From Thermoleophilia bacterium (GTDB lineage Bacteria; Actinomycetota; Thermoleophilia; BMS3ABIN01), in the NCBI GenBank assembly GCA_014859345.1, contig JACUUL010000006.1, forward strand, positions 1-61,066: a stretch of DNA of 61,066 nucleotides, given 5' to 3'. Position numbers and translations under genes: made by a program. The notes under the pieces were generated by a model that ran no database searches, had not been told where the DNA came from, and saw nothing but the letters and a program-made list of their open reading frames with translations. Below, in pieces: positions 41,164-50,028 of the stretch. The first letter of the stretch is position 1. Each line of letters begins with the position of its first letter.

Positions 41164-41300
41164 GGCTGGCAGCCGCCGGCGGCCGGCGATTAAAGCTTTC
41201 TTTAAATAGGGCCGATACCCCCCACAAAATCCGCCTGTAGAAACAGCGTCGGAAACTCCTGCAAGCAAGAAGCATCTTTTCTGATTTGCATTTTTATGAG

Positions 41301-42557
41301 ATGAAAGACTTCGCCGAGCAGCGCTTTAAACCCTGGATGATCTATGCCATGGCTCTTGCCGGGATCAGCATAAATGTCACATATTTTGGCATCCGCTTCA
41401 GCGGCCAGGGCCAATCGTTATTTTCTTTTATTCCGTTCGGCCACGCGGGACACATAGCTGCCTTTTTCCTGTTTGGCGTCTTCCCCCTCCTGGCAGTGGC
41501 TGCCAACCGTCTCGTCAGGGGGCACCCCCGGAACGGGCTCACCCGGTCTTTGGAACGCGAGCTGGACAGGCTCACGCGAGAGGTCGCGGAGCTCAAGCAT
41601 TTCTGTGAGAAGATCCTGTCGGGCATAAACGATCTGGTCTTCGTGATAGGTTCGGACGGCCGGCTCCAGTATGCAAGCGATGAAAGCGACGGCGTCCTTG
41701 GTTACGAGCCGGAGGAACTGCTGGGCCGTCAGCTGATCGATCTGCTGGCGCCCGGTTCTGTGGCCCCCGCTGTCGAGAGTTTCGAAAAAATCATGCGGGG
41801 CATGGAGGTCGAGCCGTATGAGCTGCGGATAAAAGACGGCAGGGACAGTGCGCGCCTCCGTTGCCTGCAGATAACCACCACCGGCTATCTTGACAACGGC
41901 AGGGTGGTTGCCCAGGTGTGCCTGGCCCGCGAGATCACCGAGCGCCTCAGTCTCGAAGAGCGCGTAAGCGCAAGGAATCGTGAGCTGGCGGCTCTCTACC
42001 AGTTGGCCGCGACCGCGGGCCAGACCCTGGATCTGGATGAGGTGCTGGAGAATGCGCTGGACCAGGTTCTGCCTCTGCTGGCCGCCGACAGGGCCTGGAT
42101 CCATCTGTATGACAGCAGCGCCGACCAGTTGACATTCAAGCTCTGGAAGCAGGCGGGTGGCGAGAGCGAAGTGGTAAAGGAAGTCCGCAGACTGAAACCC
42201 GGCAGCGGTTTTTCAGGCATGGTGGTCAAGAGGGGCAGCTCGATCGTAATTAATGTTGACGACCTGGAAGAGGCGTCCGCGGGAATGTTCAAGCGGTGCG
42301 GCGATGGCTCGCTGGCAGCGATGCCCATGCTCTTTCGGGGCAGGCTGGTGGGGGTGCTGGGCGTGGCCGGCAGCCAGCCGGACCATTTCGGGCAGGCGGA
42401 AATCGAAGTGCTCGAGGTGGCATCTATCCAGATCGCCATGTTTATCGGGAATTCCAGGCTCTATCAGGATCTTAAAAAAAGGACCGCCGAGCTTGAGAGG
42501 CGGAACGAGGAACTTGCCGGCGGCGTTCGCATCAAAGGCATCCAGCAGATCGCCTGA
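41301..42557 (+). CDS. membrane-anchored PAS-GAF sensor protein lacking an output domain
   Basis: A 418-aa protein. Two membrane helices (about 12-30 and 45-65) are followed by a coiled coil (about 75-105), a PAS domain (about 100-220, ILSGINDLVFVIGSDGRLQYAS and GYEPEELLGR) and a GAF domain (about 245-395, LYQLAATAGQTLDLDEVLENALD and PMLFRGRLVGVLGVAG). A short coiled coil ends it at about 400. No histidine kinase, GGDEF, PP2C or helix-turn-helix part follows. The ATG at 41301 is preferred over TTG at 41286. The partner protein is unknown. Confidence 0.82.
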   Translation: MKDFAEQRFKPWMIYAMALAGISINVTYFGIRFSGQGQSLFSFIPFGHAGHIAAFFLFGVFPLLAVAANRLVRGHPRNGLTRSLERELDRLTREVAELKHFCEKILSGINDLVFVIGSDGRLQYASDESDGVLGYEPEELLGRQLIDLLAPGSVAPAVESFEKIMRGMEVEPYELRIKDGRDSARLRCLQITTTGYLDNGRVVAQVCLAREITERLSLEERVSARNRELAALYQLAATAGQTLDLDEVLENALDQVLPLLAADRAWIHLYDSSADQLTFKLWKQAGGESEVVKEVRRLKPGSGFSGMVVKRGSSIVINVDDLEEASAGMFKRCGDGSLAAMPMLFRGRLVGVLGVAGSQPDHFGQAEIEVLEVASIQIAMFIGNSRLYQDLKKRTAELERRNEELAGGVRIKGIQQIA

Positions 42558-42601
42558 AGCCGAAGAAGAAATAATGACTTGAAAACGTTGGCTGGCCGGT
42601 G

Positions 42602-43315
42602 CTACCCATCCGGTTTAAGCCTCAGCTTCCAGACCATCACGGCCGCTTCCAGCACAATCCTCTTCGACATCTTGGACTTTCCCAGCGCCCTGTCGGTGAA
42701 GTTTATGGGAATCTCCTTCACCCTGAAACCCTTCCTGATCGCCTTGAAAGTGAGTTCGATCTGGAAACCGTAGCCGTGAGACGAGACGCTGTCGAGATCC
42801 AGGGATTCAAGGACTTCTCTCCGGAAGCATTTCAATCCCCCGGTCAGGTCATTAACGGGAATCCCCAGAACCCAGCGGGCGTACAGACCGCCCCAGCGGC
42901 TGATCAGCTTTCTGAACAACCCCCAGTTTTCCACCGTACCTCCCGGAACATACCTGGAGCCCAGCACCAGATCGGCGTCCCGGGCTGCCTCCAGCATGCG
43001 TAGGACATTGGCAGGAGCGTGGGAGAAATCGCAATCCATTTCGAATATAAACCGCGTATCTGTTTTAAGGGCCTGCTTGAAACCGGCCACGTAAGCCGGA
43101 CCGATGCCCTCCTTGCGGTCGCGGTGGATAACCGAGAGGTTTTCCATGCGGGCAGACAAGCCATCGGCGATTTCGCCGGTGCCATCAGGCGAACTGTCAT
43201 CGACCACGATCATCCGCCCGTCGAGGCCGTTTAATTCAAAGACGCCGACAAGGGCGTCCACGAACCGCTCCAGGTTCTCGCGCTCGTTGTAAGTAGGCAG
43301 GACGATTGTAAACAT
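42602..43315 (-). CDS. polyprenyl-phosphate mannosyl/glucosyltransferase (DPM1-like GT2)
   Basis: A 237-aa GT-A enzyme that loads a sugar onto polyprenyl phosphate at the cytoplasmic face. Motifs are LPTYNERENL (about 5-14), VVDDSSPDGTG (about 37), MDCDFSHAP (about 93-101, the DxD), GSRYVPGG (about 121) and a C-terminal GYGFQIEL, then EIPINFTDRALGKSKM. There are no membrane helices after the catalytic domain, as in soluble bacterial Dpm1/Ppm1. It could provide donor for GT-C enzymes such as that at 8141-9586. It overlaps no neighbour and converges with the PAS-GAF gene. Confidence 0.9.
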   Translation of the reverse strand: MFTIVLPTYNERENLERFVDALVGVFELNGLDGRMIVVDDSSPDGTGEIADGLSARMENLSVIHRDRKEGIGPAYVAGFKQALKTDTRFIFEMDCDFSHAPANVLRMLEAARDADLVLGSRYVPGGTVENWGLFRKLISRWGGLYARWVLGIPVNDLTGGLKCFRREVLESLDLDSVSSHGYGFQIELTFKAIRKGFRVKEIPINFTDRALGKSKMSKRIVLEAAVMVWKLRLKPDG

Positions 43316-43391
43316 ATTCTCTGGTTCCTCGCTTCGCGCGGCTGACGATCAGGGTCGCAACCGGCGAATCGATGGTCGCTTCCTTATAATT

Positions 43392-44171
43392 TTACCTTAC
43401 CAGGCGCTTGTGCATGCTGCGCACCGCCAGCTCCGTGAAAATCAGCGTCGAAATGAACACCCAGGCGCCTTCCAGGAAGAGGGCAAAATCGGCCGGCCGT
43501 CCCAGCATCAGGGTGCGGGCGATATCGATGACGCTGGTGAAGGGGATGGTCCAGGCGATTACCTGCACTGCCTCCGGGAAACGGGATACCGGGAAAAAGG
43601 TGCCGCACAGAAACTGCGCCGGCAGTATGAAGCCGGCGAAGTAAAAGCGGAAGTATTCCATCTGGGCGATACGGCTGGTGACCAGCACCGCGATCGCGGC
43701 GAAATTGAAAGCGGCCACAAACATCAGGAGCGGAATGAACATTACTTGCCAGCGGTCCAGAATGCCAAGAAAAAATAAAATGATCAAAACCAGGGACGAG
43801 TTGACAAAGCCGCGGGAAGCGCCCCAGGAAATCTCGCCCAGGCCCACCTCGCTGGCGCTTACCGGCGTGGAGATGATGCTTTCAAAGGTCCCCTGGATGG
43901 ACATGCGAAAGAATGAGCCGTAGGTGCATTCGAAGGTAGCTTGCATGATGGCGGCGCTCCCCAGAATGCCGGCGGCCACGAACTCGATATAGGGCACTCC
44001 TTCGATCTCGGTGATATAGGAGCCGATGCCCAGCCCGAACACGGTGATGAAGAGGACCGGCTCCGCCAGTGACGGCAGGATGTTGAACTTGAGCAGAGCC
44101 ACGTATACCTGGCTGTTCCGGCGCCAGACCCTGAAAAAGGCGGGGGTTACGGCCAGTATTCCCGCTTTCAC
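43392..44171 (-). CDS. ABC-2 type transporter permease
   Basis: A 259-aa membrane subunit with six helices. It shows the ABC-2 pattern: LPSLAEPVLFITVFGLGIG (about 33-51), the amphipathic EGVPYIEFVAAGILG, and FLCGTFFPVSRFPEAVQVIAWTIPF near the end, like NodJ and drug/polysaccharide exporters. It overlaps the ATPase gene by 4 bases, so the two form one exporter. The substrate is unknown. Confidence 0.88.
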   Translation of the reverse strand: MKAGILAVTPAFFRVWRRNSQVYVALLKFNILPSLAEPVLFITVFGLGIGSYITEIEGVPYIEFVAAGILGSAAIMQATFECTYGSFFRMSIQGTFESIISTPVSASEVGLGEISWGASRGFVNSSLVLIILFFLGILDRWQVMFIPLLMFVAAFNFAAIAVLVTSRIAQMEYFRFYFAGFILPAQFLCGTFFPVSRFPEAVQVIAWTIPFTSVIDIARTLMLGRPADFALFLEGAWVFISTLIFTELAVRSMHKRLVR

Positions 44172-45085
44172 TGGCGGATCTCCCTTCCGGTCAGCTTCAG
44201 GAAAACATCCTCGAGCGAGGCTGGCCGCATAATTCGTTCCGTGTCCGGATAGGCTGCGACGATCTCCTCGAATTCATCCTGGGAGTTTCCGTAAAAGTAT
44301 ACGTTCTGACCGCTCATCTGGTGGCCCAGGTGCCGGAAGCGTTCTTGAATCTTCTGGATGAGTCTGCGCTCCACTCTAAGCTCCAGCACGTAGGGGGGCA
44401 CGTGTTTGCGGACGAGCCCCGCGGGGCTGCCCATATCGACCGCATTGGCCTGGTCCATGATCAGCACCCGGTCGCACAGCTTCTGGGCCTCTTCCATGTA
44501 GTGGGTGGTAAGAAGCAGGGTGATGCCCCGGTCCTTGAGCTCCAGCAGCCGGTCCCAGATCAGGTGGCGCACCTGGGGGTCCAGTCCGGTGGTGGGCTCA
44601 TCGAGAATCAGAAGGTCGGGGTTGTTGATCAGCGAGCGCGCCAGCACCAGGCGCCGTTTCATGCCTCCAGAGATATCGGGCACCCGGGAATCGGAGCGCT
44701 CACTCAACTGCACGAAGCCCAGCAGCTCCTGGCAGCGGCTGCGGGCCACGTCGCGGGACAGGCCGAAATAGCTGGCGTGGGTCATCAGGTTCTGGCAGAC
44801 GGTAAGGTCAGGGTCAAGGTTGTTTTCCTGTGGCACTACCCCCAGCCTGGCCTTTATTTTCCGCGGCTGCAGGCTGACTTCCATGTCGAAAACACGGAGG
44901 GAGCCTGAAGTGGGGGTCACGATGCAATAGACCATTTTCATGGTAGTGGTCTTGCCGGCGCCGTTGGGACCTACCAGGCCGTAGCACTGCCCTTTTTCAA
45001 CCTCGAAATCCAGGGCCGCCACGGCGACTACGTCACGGTAGCGCTTGTTGAGCGATTTGGCTGCGACGACCATGGGGAGAATCAT
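44168..45085 (-). CDS. ABC-2 type transporter ATP-binding protein (NodI/DrrA-like)
   Basis: A 305-aa ATPase. Walker A is VGPNGAGKTTTMKM (about 38), the signature is VPDISGGMKRRLVLARSL (about 137), Walker B is LLILDEPTTGLDPQV (about 158) and the H-loop is LTTHYMEEAQKL (about 190). The C-terminal 80 residues form the regulatory region usual in NodI/DrrA-type exporters. The start at 45085 or four codons inside (45073) cannot be decided, as neither has a ribosome site. Confidence 0.9.
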   Translation of the reverse strand: MILPMVVAAKSLNKRYRDVVAVAALDFEVEKGQCYGLVGPNGAGKTTTMKMVYCIVTPTSGSLRVFDMEVSLQPRKIKARLGVVPQENNLDPDLTVCQNLMTHASYFGLSRDVARSRCQELLGFVQLSERSDSRVPDISGGMKRRLVLARSLINNPDLLILDEPTTGLDPQVRHLIWDRLLELKDRGITLLLTTHYMEEAQKLCDRVLIMDQANAVDMGSPAGLVRKHVPPYVLELRVERRLIQKIQERFRHLGHQMSGQNVYFYGNSQDEFEEIVAAYPDTERIMRPASLEDVFLKLTGREIRQ

Positions 45086-45458
45086 AGGGTTTACTGTTTC
45101 CAGTTTCCAGTTTTCGCTTTCCGGTATTTATCTGGTAATTTCAACATGTACCTCGAAACTGAAAAATGGAACGGTAACAGGCTTCCAGCTGCACGGTCAG
45201 CCATTTAGGATGAAGGAGGTTCGGAAAGAACATATTGATTGCTCGATTAGCTCAGGTTTGTCATCCTGAGGAGCGCGAAGCGCGACGAAAGGATCTGCTT
45301 TTCCTTTAAAAGCGGATTCCTCGGGAAGTTTATCCTGAGCGAGCGAAGAACCAGAATGCCACCTTGGGATATTCCTGACAAACAGAATGAGCAGTTACTT
45401 TCTTTCGGATTGATTTTGTGATAAAAGGTAGAAATAAATACGATAATAAGTAGTAGAT
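45086..45458. repeat. 373-base gap with dispersed-repeat-like segments
   Basis: No gene seen. TTTCCAG repeats lie at about 45108-45121. A segment at about 45258-45297 (GTCATCCTGAGGAGCGCGAA then GCGCGACGAAAGGATCTG) and a related one at about 45330-45352 (TATCCTGAGCGAGCGAAG) resemble short sequences scattered through intergenic DNA of many environmental genomes; that comparison is from memory. It lies between the ABC exporter and copA, which are divergent. Confidence 0.5.
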
Positions 45459-47909
45459 ATGAGCGAAGGTCTGAAAAAGGCATCCCTTCCCATCGGCGGC
45501 ATGACCTGCGCGTCCTGCGTGGAACGCAATGAGAAGGTCCTGCGGCAGGTTGCCGGCGTCGTCAGCGCCGACGTCAATTTCGCCACCGAGAAAGCGACAG
45601 TCCAGTACGACCCGCAGGTCGCCGGAGTGAAAGACCTGATTGCGGCTGTCGAGGGGGTCGGCTATCAGGTGATCACCGAAAAAACTGCCCTGGCCATCGG
45701 CGGCATGACCTGCGCGTCCTGCGTCGAGCGGGTTGAGAAGGCGCTGGCCGGCCTGGATGGCGTTGTCGAGGCCTCAGTCAATTTCGCCACCGAGAAGGCG
45801 ACAGTGGTGTATGTTTCGGGGGCGGTCGAGCGCGCGGATCTGACGAACGTCATCGAGCAGGCCGGATACCATGTGCTGGAGGCCAGGGAGGAAGAAGCGG
45901 CAGAGGACGCCGAGGCCCAGCTGAGGAAGAAGACCTACCGGCGCCTGCAATTTAAGCTCGTCATCGGCGTGGTGCTGTCGGTGCCGATATTCCTGGGAAG
46001 CTTTCCGGACTGGTTCGGCCAGCTGGGGCCGCTCAACAATCACTTTGTGCTCTGGGCGCTGGCGACTCCGGTGCAGTTCTGGGTAGGCTGGCAGTTTTAC
46101 ACCGGCGCCTATGCCGCTGCCCGCCATTATTCCGCCAACATGAACACCCTGGTGGCGATCGGTACTTCTTCCGCCTATTTATACACGGTGGCGGCTATCC
46201 TTGTCCCGTCGTTCTTCGCGGCGCAGGGACTGGGCGAGCCGATGTATTTCGATACCGCCGCCATCATCATCACGCTGATTCTGCTGGGCCGCATGCTGGA
46301 AGCCCGCGCCAAAGGGCAGACCTCGGAGGCCATCAAGAAGCTTATCGGCCTCAGGCCGAAGACGGCGCGCGTGGTGCGGGGCGGCCGGGAGATTGACATT
46401 CCCGTGGAGGAGGTGGCGGTCGGCGACCTGGTGGTGGTCAGGCCGGGTGAACGGATTCCGGTGGACGGCGTGGTCAAGGAGGGAACCTCCAGCGTCGACG
46501 AGTCGATGATCACGGGCGAGAGCATGCCGGTAGGCAAACAGCCCGGCGATGATGTTATCGGCGCCACCATCAACAAACTGGGAAGCTTCCGTTTTTCCGC
46601 CACCAAAGTAGGCAAGGATACGGCACTGGCGCGGATAATACATCTGGTGCAGGAGGCGCAGGGCTCCAAGCCGCCGATTGCCAGGCTGGCCGATGTCATT
46701 TCGGGTTACTTTGTCCCGGGCGTAATTCTGGTGGCGTCCCTCTCGTTCGTTATCTGGATGTTATGGGGCCCCGAGCCGGCGTTTACCTTTGCCCTGCTCA
46801 ATTTTGTGGCCGTGCTCATCATCGCCTGTCCGTGCGCCCTGGGCCTGGCCACCCCTACGGCCGTCATGGTAGGGACCGGCAAGGGAGCCGAAGCGGGCGT
46901 TCTCATCCGCGGCGGAGACTCGCTGGAGACCGCCCATAAGCTGGATACGATCATTCTGGACAAGACCGGAACCCTCACCCGGGGGGAGCCGACTGTAACC
47001 GATGTCCTGGCCGACGGCTTCAGTGAGCGGCAGGTTCTTGGCCTGGCGGCATCCGCGGAGAAGGGATCCGAACATCCCCTGGGCGAGGCGATCGTCAGCG
47101 GAGCCGCCGAGCGGGGCATAGAGCCGGTTGCCCCGGAAAGTTTCCGCGCCATAACCGGCCAGGGCATTGAAGCCGAGGTGGAAGGACAATCCGTCCTGAT
47201 CGGCAATCCGGGCCTGCTTGCCGGCCGTGGCATCGAGCTGAATGGTTTCGCTGAACGGGCCCGTGCTCTTTCCAGCCAGGGCAAGACTCCCGTGTTCATG
47301 GCGGTCGACAAGCAGACTGTAGCTGTCATCGGCATAGCCGATATCCTCAAGGAAGGCTCCCGCGAGACCGTATCCCGCCTGCGGAACATGGGACTCGAGG
47401 TGGTCATGCTCACTGGCGACAACAGGCAGACCGCCGAGGCCATTGGCGCAGAGGTGGGGGTGAGCCGGGTGTTGGCCGAAGTGCTGCCCGAGGACAAGGC
47501 CAACGAGGTCAAGAGGCTGCAGGCCGAGGGCAGGATCGTGGCCATGGTGGGCGACGGCATCAACGACGCTCCCGCCCTGGCCCAGGCCGACGTAGGCATT
47601 GCCATCGGCACGGGCACCGATGTAGCCATGGAGGCCGGAGATATCACCCTTATTTCCGGCGACCTTAACGGGGTGGTCGCCTCGATCGCCCTAAGCCGCC
47701 GCACCATCAGGACCATCAAGCAGAACCTGTTCTGGTCGTTCCTTTACAATACCTCGCTCATCCCGGTGGCGGCCGGCGTGCTCTACCCGTTTTTCGGGAT
47801 TTTGCTCAATCCAATCCTGGCGGCGGCCGCCATGGGCCTCTCGTCGGTTTCCGTGGTCAGCAACTCACTCAGGCTCCGGCGTTTCAAGGCGCCCGGCGCT
47901 CTCAAATAA
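45459..47909 (+). CDS. copA: copper-exporting P1B-type ATPase with two HMA domains
   Basis: An 816-aa Cu(I) efflux pump. Two N-terminal metal-binding domains each carry GGMTCASC (about 11-18 and 79-86). Then come eight membrane helices, the actuator loop MITGES (about 348), the transmembrane metal site CPCALG (about 458), the phosphorylation site [11 protein letters not shown] (about 502) and [16 protein letters not shown] (about 700). The final helix pair includes [15 protein letters not shown], and [16 protein letters not shown] is a CopA signature. All key residues are intact. The two HMA coding regions are very similar, suggesting duplication. It is partnered in function by the chaperone at 18101-18307. 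Confidence 0.96.
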   Translation: MSEGLKKASLPIGGMTCASCVERNEKVLRQVAGVVSADVNFATEKATVQYDPQVAGVKDLIAAVEGVGYQVITEKTALAIGGMTCASCVERVEKALAGLDGVVEASVNFATEKATVVYVSGAVERADLTNVIEQAGYHVLEAREEEAAEDAEAQLRKKTYRRLQFKLVIGVVLSVPIFLGSFPDWFGQLGPLNNHFVLWALATPVQFWVGWQFYTGAYAAARHYSANMNTLVAIGTSSAYLYTVAAILVPSFFAAQGLGEPMYFDTAAIIITLILLGRMLEARAKGQTSEAIKKLIGLRPKTARVVRGGREIDIPVEEVAVGDLVVVRPGERIPVDGVVKEGTSSVDESMITGESMPVGKQPGDDVIGATINKLGSFRFSATKVGKDTALARIIHLVQEAQGSKPPIARLADVISGYFVPGVILVASLSFVIWMLWGPEPAFTFALLNFVAVLIIACPCALGLATPTAVMVGTGKGAEAGVLIRGGDSLETAHKLDTIILDKTGTLTRGEPTVTDVLADGFSERQVLGLAASAEKGSEHPLGEAIVSGAAERGIEPVAPESFRAITGQGIEAEVEGQSVLIGNPGLLAGRGIELNGFAERARALSSQGKTPVFMAVDKQTVAVIGIADILKEGSRETVSRLRNMGLEVVMLTGDNRQTAEAIGAEVGVSRVLAEVLPEDKANEVKRLQAEGRIVAMVGDGINDAPALAQADVGIAIGTGTDVAMEAGDITLISGDLNGVVASIALSRRTIRTIKQNLFWSFLYNTSLIPVAAGVLYPFFGILLNPILAAAAMGLSSVSVVSNSLRLRRFKAPGALK

Positions 47910-47915
47910 TCTCGC

Positions 47916-47944
47916 TTGACACCGCCTATTTCCGGGGATAAGCT
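47916..47944 (+). promoter_or_regulatory. promoter for the rhodanese gene
   Basis: TTGACA (47916-47921) and TAAGCT (47939-47944) are 17 bases apart, starting just after the copA stop codon. Confidence 0.55.
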
Positions 47945-48054
47945 TTCGGCATTGAATCTGGGGGGAAGCCCGTTTGGCCCTACCCGGCCCTTTTCCGGGT
48001 ATTAATCCGGAACGGTTTCTCAAGCCCGCAACCAATCAGACAGGAGTGATGAAG

Positions 48055-49119
48055 ATGACAAGATTCGGCAGGCTGTTCCTGATAATCCTGTTGCTAATGG
48101 GGTTATTGCTGGCAACAACGGGACTCGTTTGCGGCGAGGAAGAAGAAATCGTAACCGACACCATAGAGGCGGTTCCCGAGGAGAACGGGGAAGCGATCAT
48201 TGCCGAACGGGCGCTCGAAGTTCTGGCGACGACGCCGCCAGGAGGCGTGGACTACACTGCAAATTCCATTTTTGGCGTGGCGCTGGCTGAGAAGCTGGCC
48301 GATCCCGCGGAAGCCGAGAACATCTACATCCTTGATATCCGCGACCAGGAGGATTTCGATCAGGGTCATATCGAGGGAGCGGTCCGGATTGATTTCCAGG
48401 ATTGGGCTGAACCCGAGACTCTCGCCATGCTTCCCGAGGATGACAAAATCATCGTTGTAGGTTACAGGGAGAACACTGAAGCACAGGTCGTCATGGGCCT
48501 GAGGATGCTGGGATTTGACGCGGCGATCATCAGGGGCGGCATGAGTGGCTGGGCTCAGACTCCTCAGACGCAGGAAACAGTGGCCGACCTGGCAGACACA
48601 AATCTGCCGGTAGTGGCGGGCCCGCCAGATGAGACGGCCGCGCCGGCGCCGGAGAACGGACCCTTGACCCAACCCTCGGACGACGATTACGATCTGATTG
48701 CTGATAAGGCCGCCGAGGTCATGAGAGACATGCCGATGACCGGTGATTTTGCCAATTACAGCATCACTGCTCCCGTCCTCTACGAGAAACTCTCAGGTGA
48801 CGAGGCGGAGGATCTCTTCCTTCTCGACATCCGGGGTCTGAACGAGTACGAGTTGGGACACATCGAAGGAGCTGTCAACATCCCGTTCCGGGCGGGCATG
48901 GTGCCGGAAAACCTGGAAATGCTGCCCAAGGACAAAACCATCGTGGTAATCTGCTATACGGCAAATACCGCTGCTCAGCTGAACATGATGCTGAGGATGC
49001 TCGATTACGATGCGGTTGTGCTCGATTACGCCATGATGGCCTGGGACGGCAGCGGCAAGGAAGGATACCTGAATGATATCCAGGCCGCCAACAACCCGGT
49101 TGTAGTCGGCGTCAGCTAG
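48055..49119 (+). CDS. secreted tandem rhodanese-domain protein
   Basis: A 354-aa exported protein. A signal peptide or anchor spans about 4-27 (LFLIILLLMGLLLATTGLVC); the Cys there may be lipidated, though the lipobox is imperfect. The first rhodanese domain (about 65-175) has LDIRDQEDFDQGHIEGA, but the active-site position reads VVGYREN, with Gly replacing Cys. The second (about 235-345) has LDIRGLNEYELGHIEGAV and VVICYTANTAAQ with the Cys in place. Between them is a Pro/Ala-rich linker. The ATG at 48055 was chosen for the AGGAG eight bases upstream. It has its own promoter and terminator. A sulfur-handling role outside the membrane is inference. Confidence 0.87.
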   Translation: MTRFGRLFLIILLLMGLLLATTGLVCGEEEEIVTDTIEAVPEENGEAIIAERALEVLATTPPGGVDYTANSIFGVALAEKLADPAEAENIYILDIRDQEDFDQGHIEGAVRIDFQDWAEPETLAMLPEDDKIIVVGYRENTEAQVVMGLRMLGFDAAIIRGGMSGWAQTPQTQETVADLADTNLPVVAGPPDETAAPAPENGPLTQPSDDDYDLIADKAAEVMRDMPMTGDFANYSITAPVLYEKLSGDEAEDLFLLDIRGLNEYELGHIEGAVNIPFRAGMVPENLEMLPKDKTIVVICYTANTAAQLNMMLRMLDYDAVVLDYAMMAWDGSGKEGYLNDIQAANNPVVVGVS

Positions 49120-49143
49120 CTAGAGGAATAACTGGAACCACCA

Positions 49144-49172
49144 GGGCGGGCCCTCATGGGCCCGCCCTTTTT
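49144..49172 (+). terminator. strong intrinsic terminator of the rhodanese gene
   Basis: A perfect 10-bp stem, GGGCGGGCCC with GGGCCCGCCC, has a TCAT loop and is followed by TTTTT. Confidence 0.92.
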
Positions 49173-49295
49173 CGCATCCACCGCATTTATCTTCCGGGGA
49201 CATCCGGAACACCGCAGGCACTGAGGAAAGTCAGGGCTCCCGGCGCCGGGATGCCGGTCAGCCGCGGGTTCGTTGCGGCCGGCTGAAGCTGCGCG

Positions 49296-49472
49296 TCAGC
49301 CCTCTTCCATCTCTTCTTGTGCCTGCTTCTTTTGCCGCCACCGGTCCTTCTTGCCGTATTTCTTATCGGAATGGTACCCGGCGCCGCCGCGGGGGCGGCC
49401 GGCGAACGGATTGCGGAGCCGTTTGAGGCCTCTGCGGGATGGCTTTTCGGTTTTCTTTCTGCCTGGCGCCAT
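49296..49472 (-). CDS. small basic protein downstream of dtd
   Basis: A 58-aa, strongly basic protein beginning MAPGRKKTEKPSRRGLKR, with a central glycine/aromatic segment AGYHSDKKYGKKDRWR and an acidic end. Its ATG lies two bases after the dtd stop codon, so translation is probably coupled. The composition suggests RNA or ribosome binding, which would suit a neighbour that edits aminoacyl-tRNA; this is inference. I do not recognise a named family. Confidence 0.6.
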   Translation of the reverse strand: MAPGRKKTEKPSRRGLKRLRNPFAGRPRGGAGYHSDKKYGKKDRWRQKKQAQEEMEEG

Positions 49473-49474
49473 AA

Positions 49475-49945
49475 TCAGGGTCTTGAGGATTTGCCGGCTT
49501 GCTTTTTTGGGCTCTCCAGGATTATCGTCACCGGTCCGTCATTTATCAGCTCCACTTCCATCATTGCCCCGAACTCCCCGGTCCTAACCTGAAGGCCTGC
49601 CTTCCTGATGCCTGCCGCGACTTCCAGGTAAAGCTGTCTGGCGAGGTCTGGCCCGGCGGCTTCTGAGAAACTGGGACGGTTTCCTCTGCTGGCGTCTCCC
49701 AGCAGGGTGAACTGGCTGATCAGAAGCAGCTCTCCCCGGATGTCTGCCGGCGACAGGTTCATGTGACGCCGCCCATCCGGGAACACCCGCAGCCGGGAGA
49801 TCTTGCCGGCCATCCAGGACGCGTCATCGGAAGTATCCCCGGCGGCGACCCCCAGTAACACAAGCAGTCCCTGTCCTATCCGGGCTTTCTCGGTTCCCTC
49901 GACCCGTACGCAGGCCAGGCTGACTCTTTGCACTACCGCTTTCAT
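49475..49945 (-). CDS. dtd: D-aminoacyl-tRNA deacylase
   Basis: A 156-aa editing enzyme that removes D-amino acids (and Gly) from mischarged tRNAs. The start MKAVVQRVSLACVRVEG is typical; the active-site region appears as LLISQFTLLGDASRGNRPSF (about 78-97, the SQFTL motif), and the cross-subunit GPVTIILES motif lies at about 140-148. The length is slightly above the usual 145-150 aa because of a short lysine-rich tail. Confidence 0.95.
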   Translation of the reverse strand: MKAVVQRVSLACVRVEGTEKARIGQGLLVLLGVAAGDTSDDASWMAGKISRLRVFPDGRRHMNLSPADIRGELLLISQFTLLGDASRGNRPSFSEAAGPDLARQLYLEVAAGIRKAGLQVRTGEFGAMMEVELINDGPVTIILESPKKQAGKSSRP

Positions 49946-50028
49946 GTCTGAAAGTCTAAAACTCCGAAGAGAAAGTTAAAAGGGCAGGGAGAGCCCGGAC
50001 CGGTCTGCAAGTTGCGCGAAGCCCCCGG

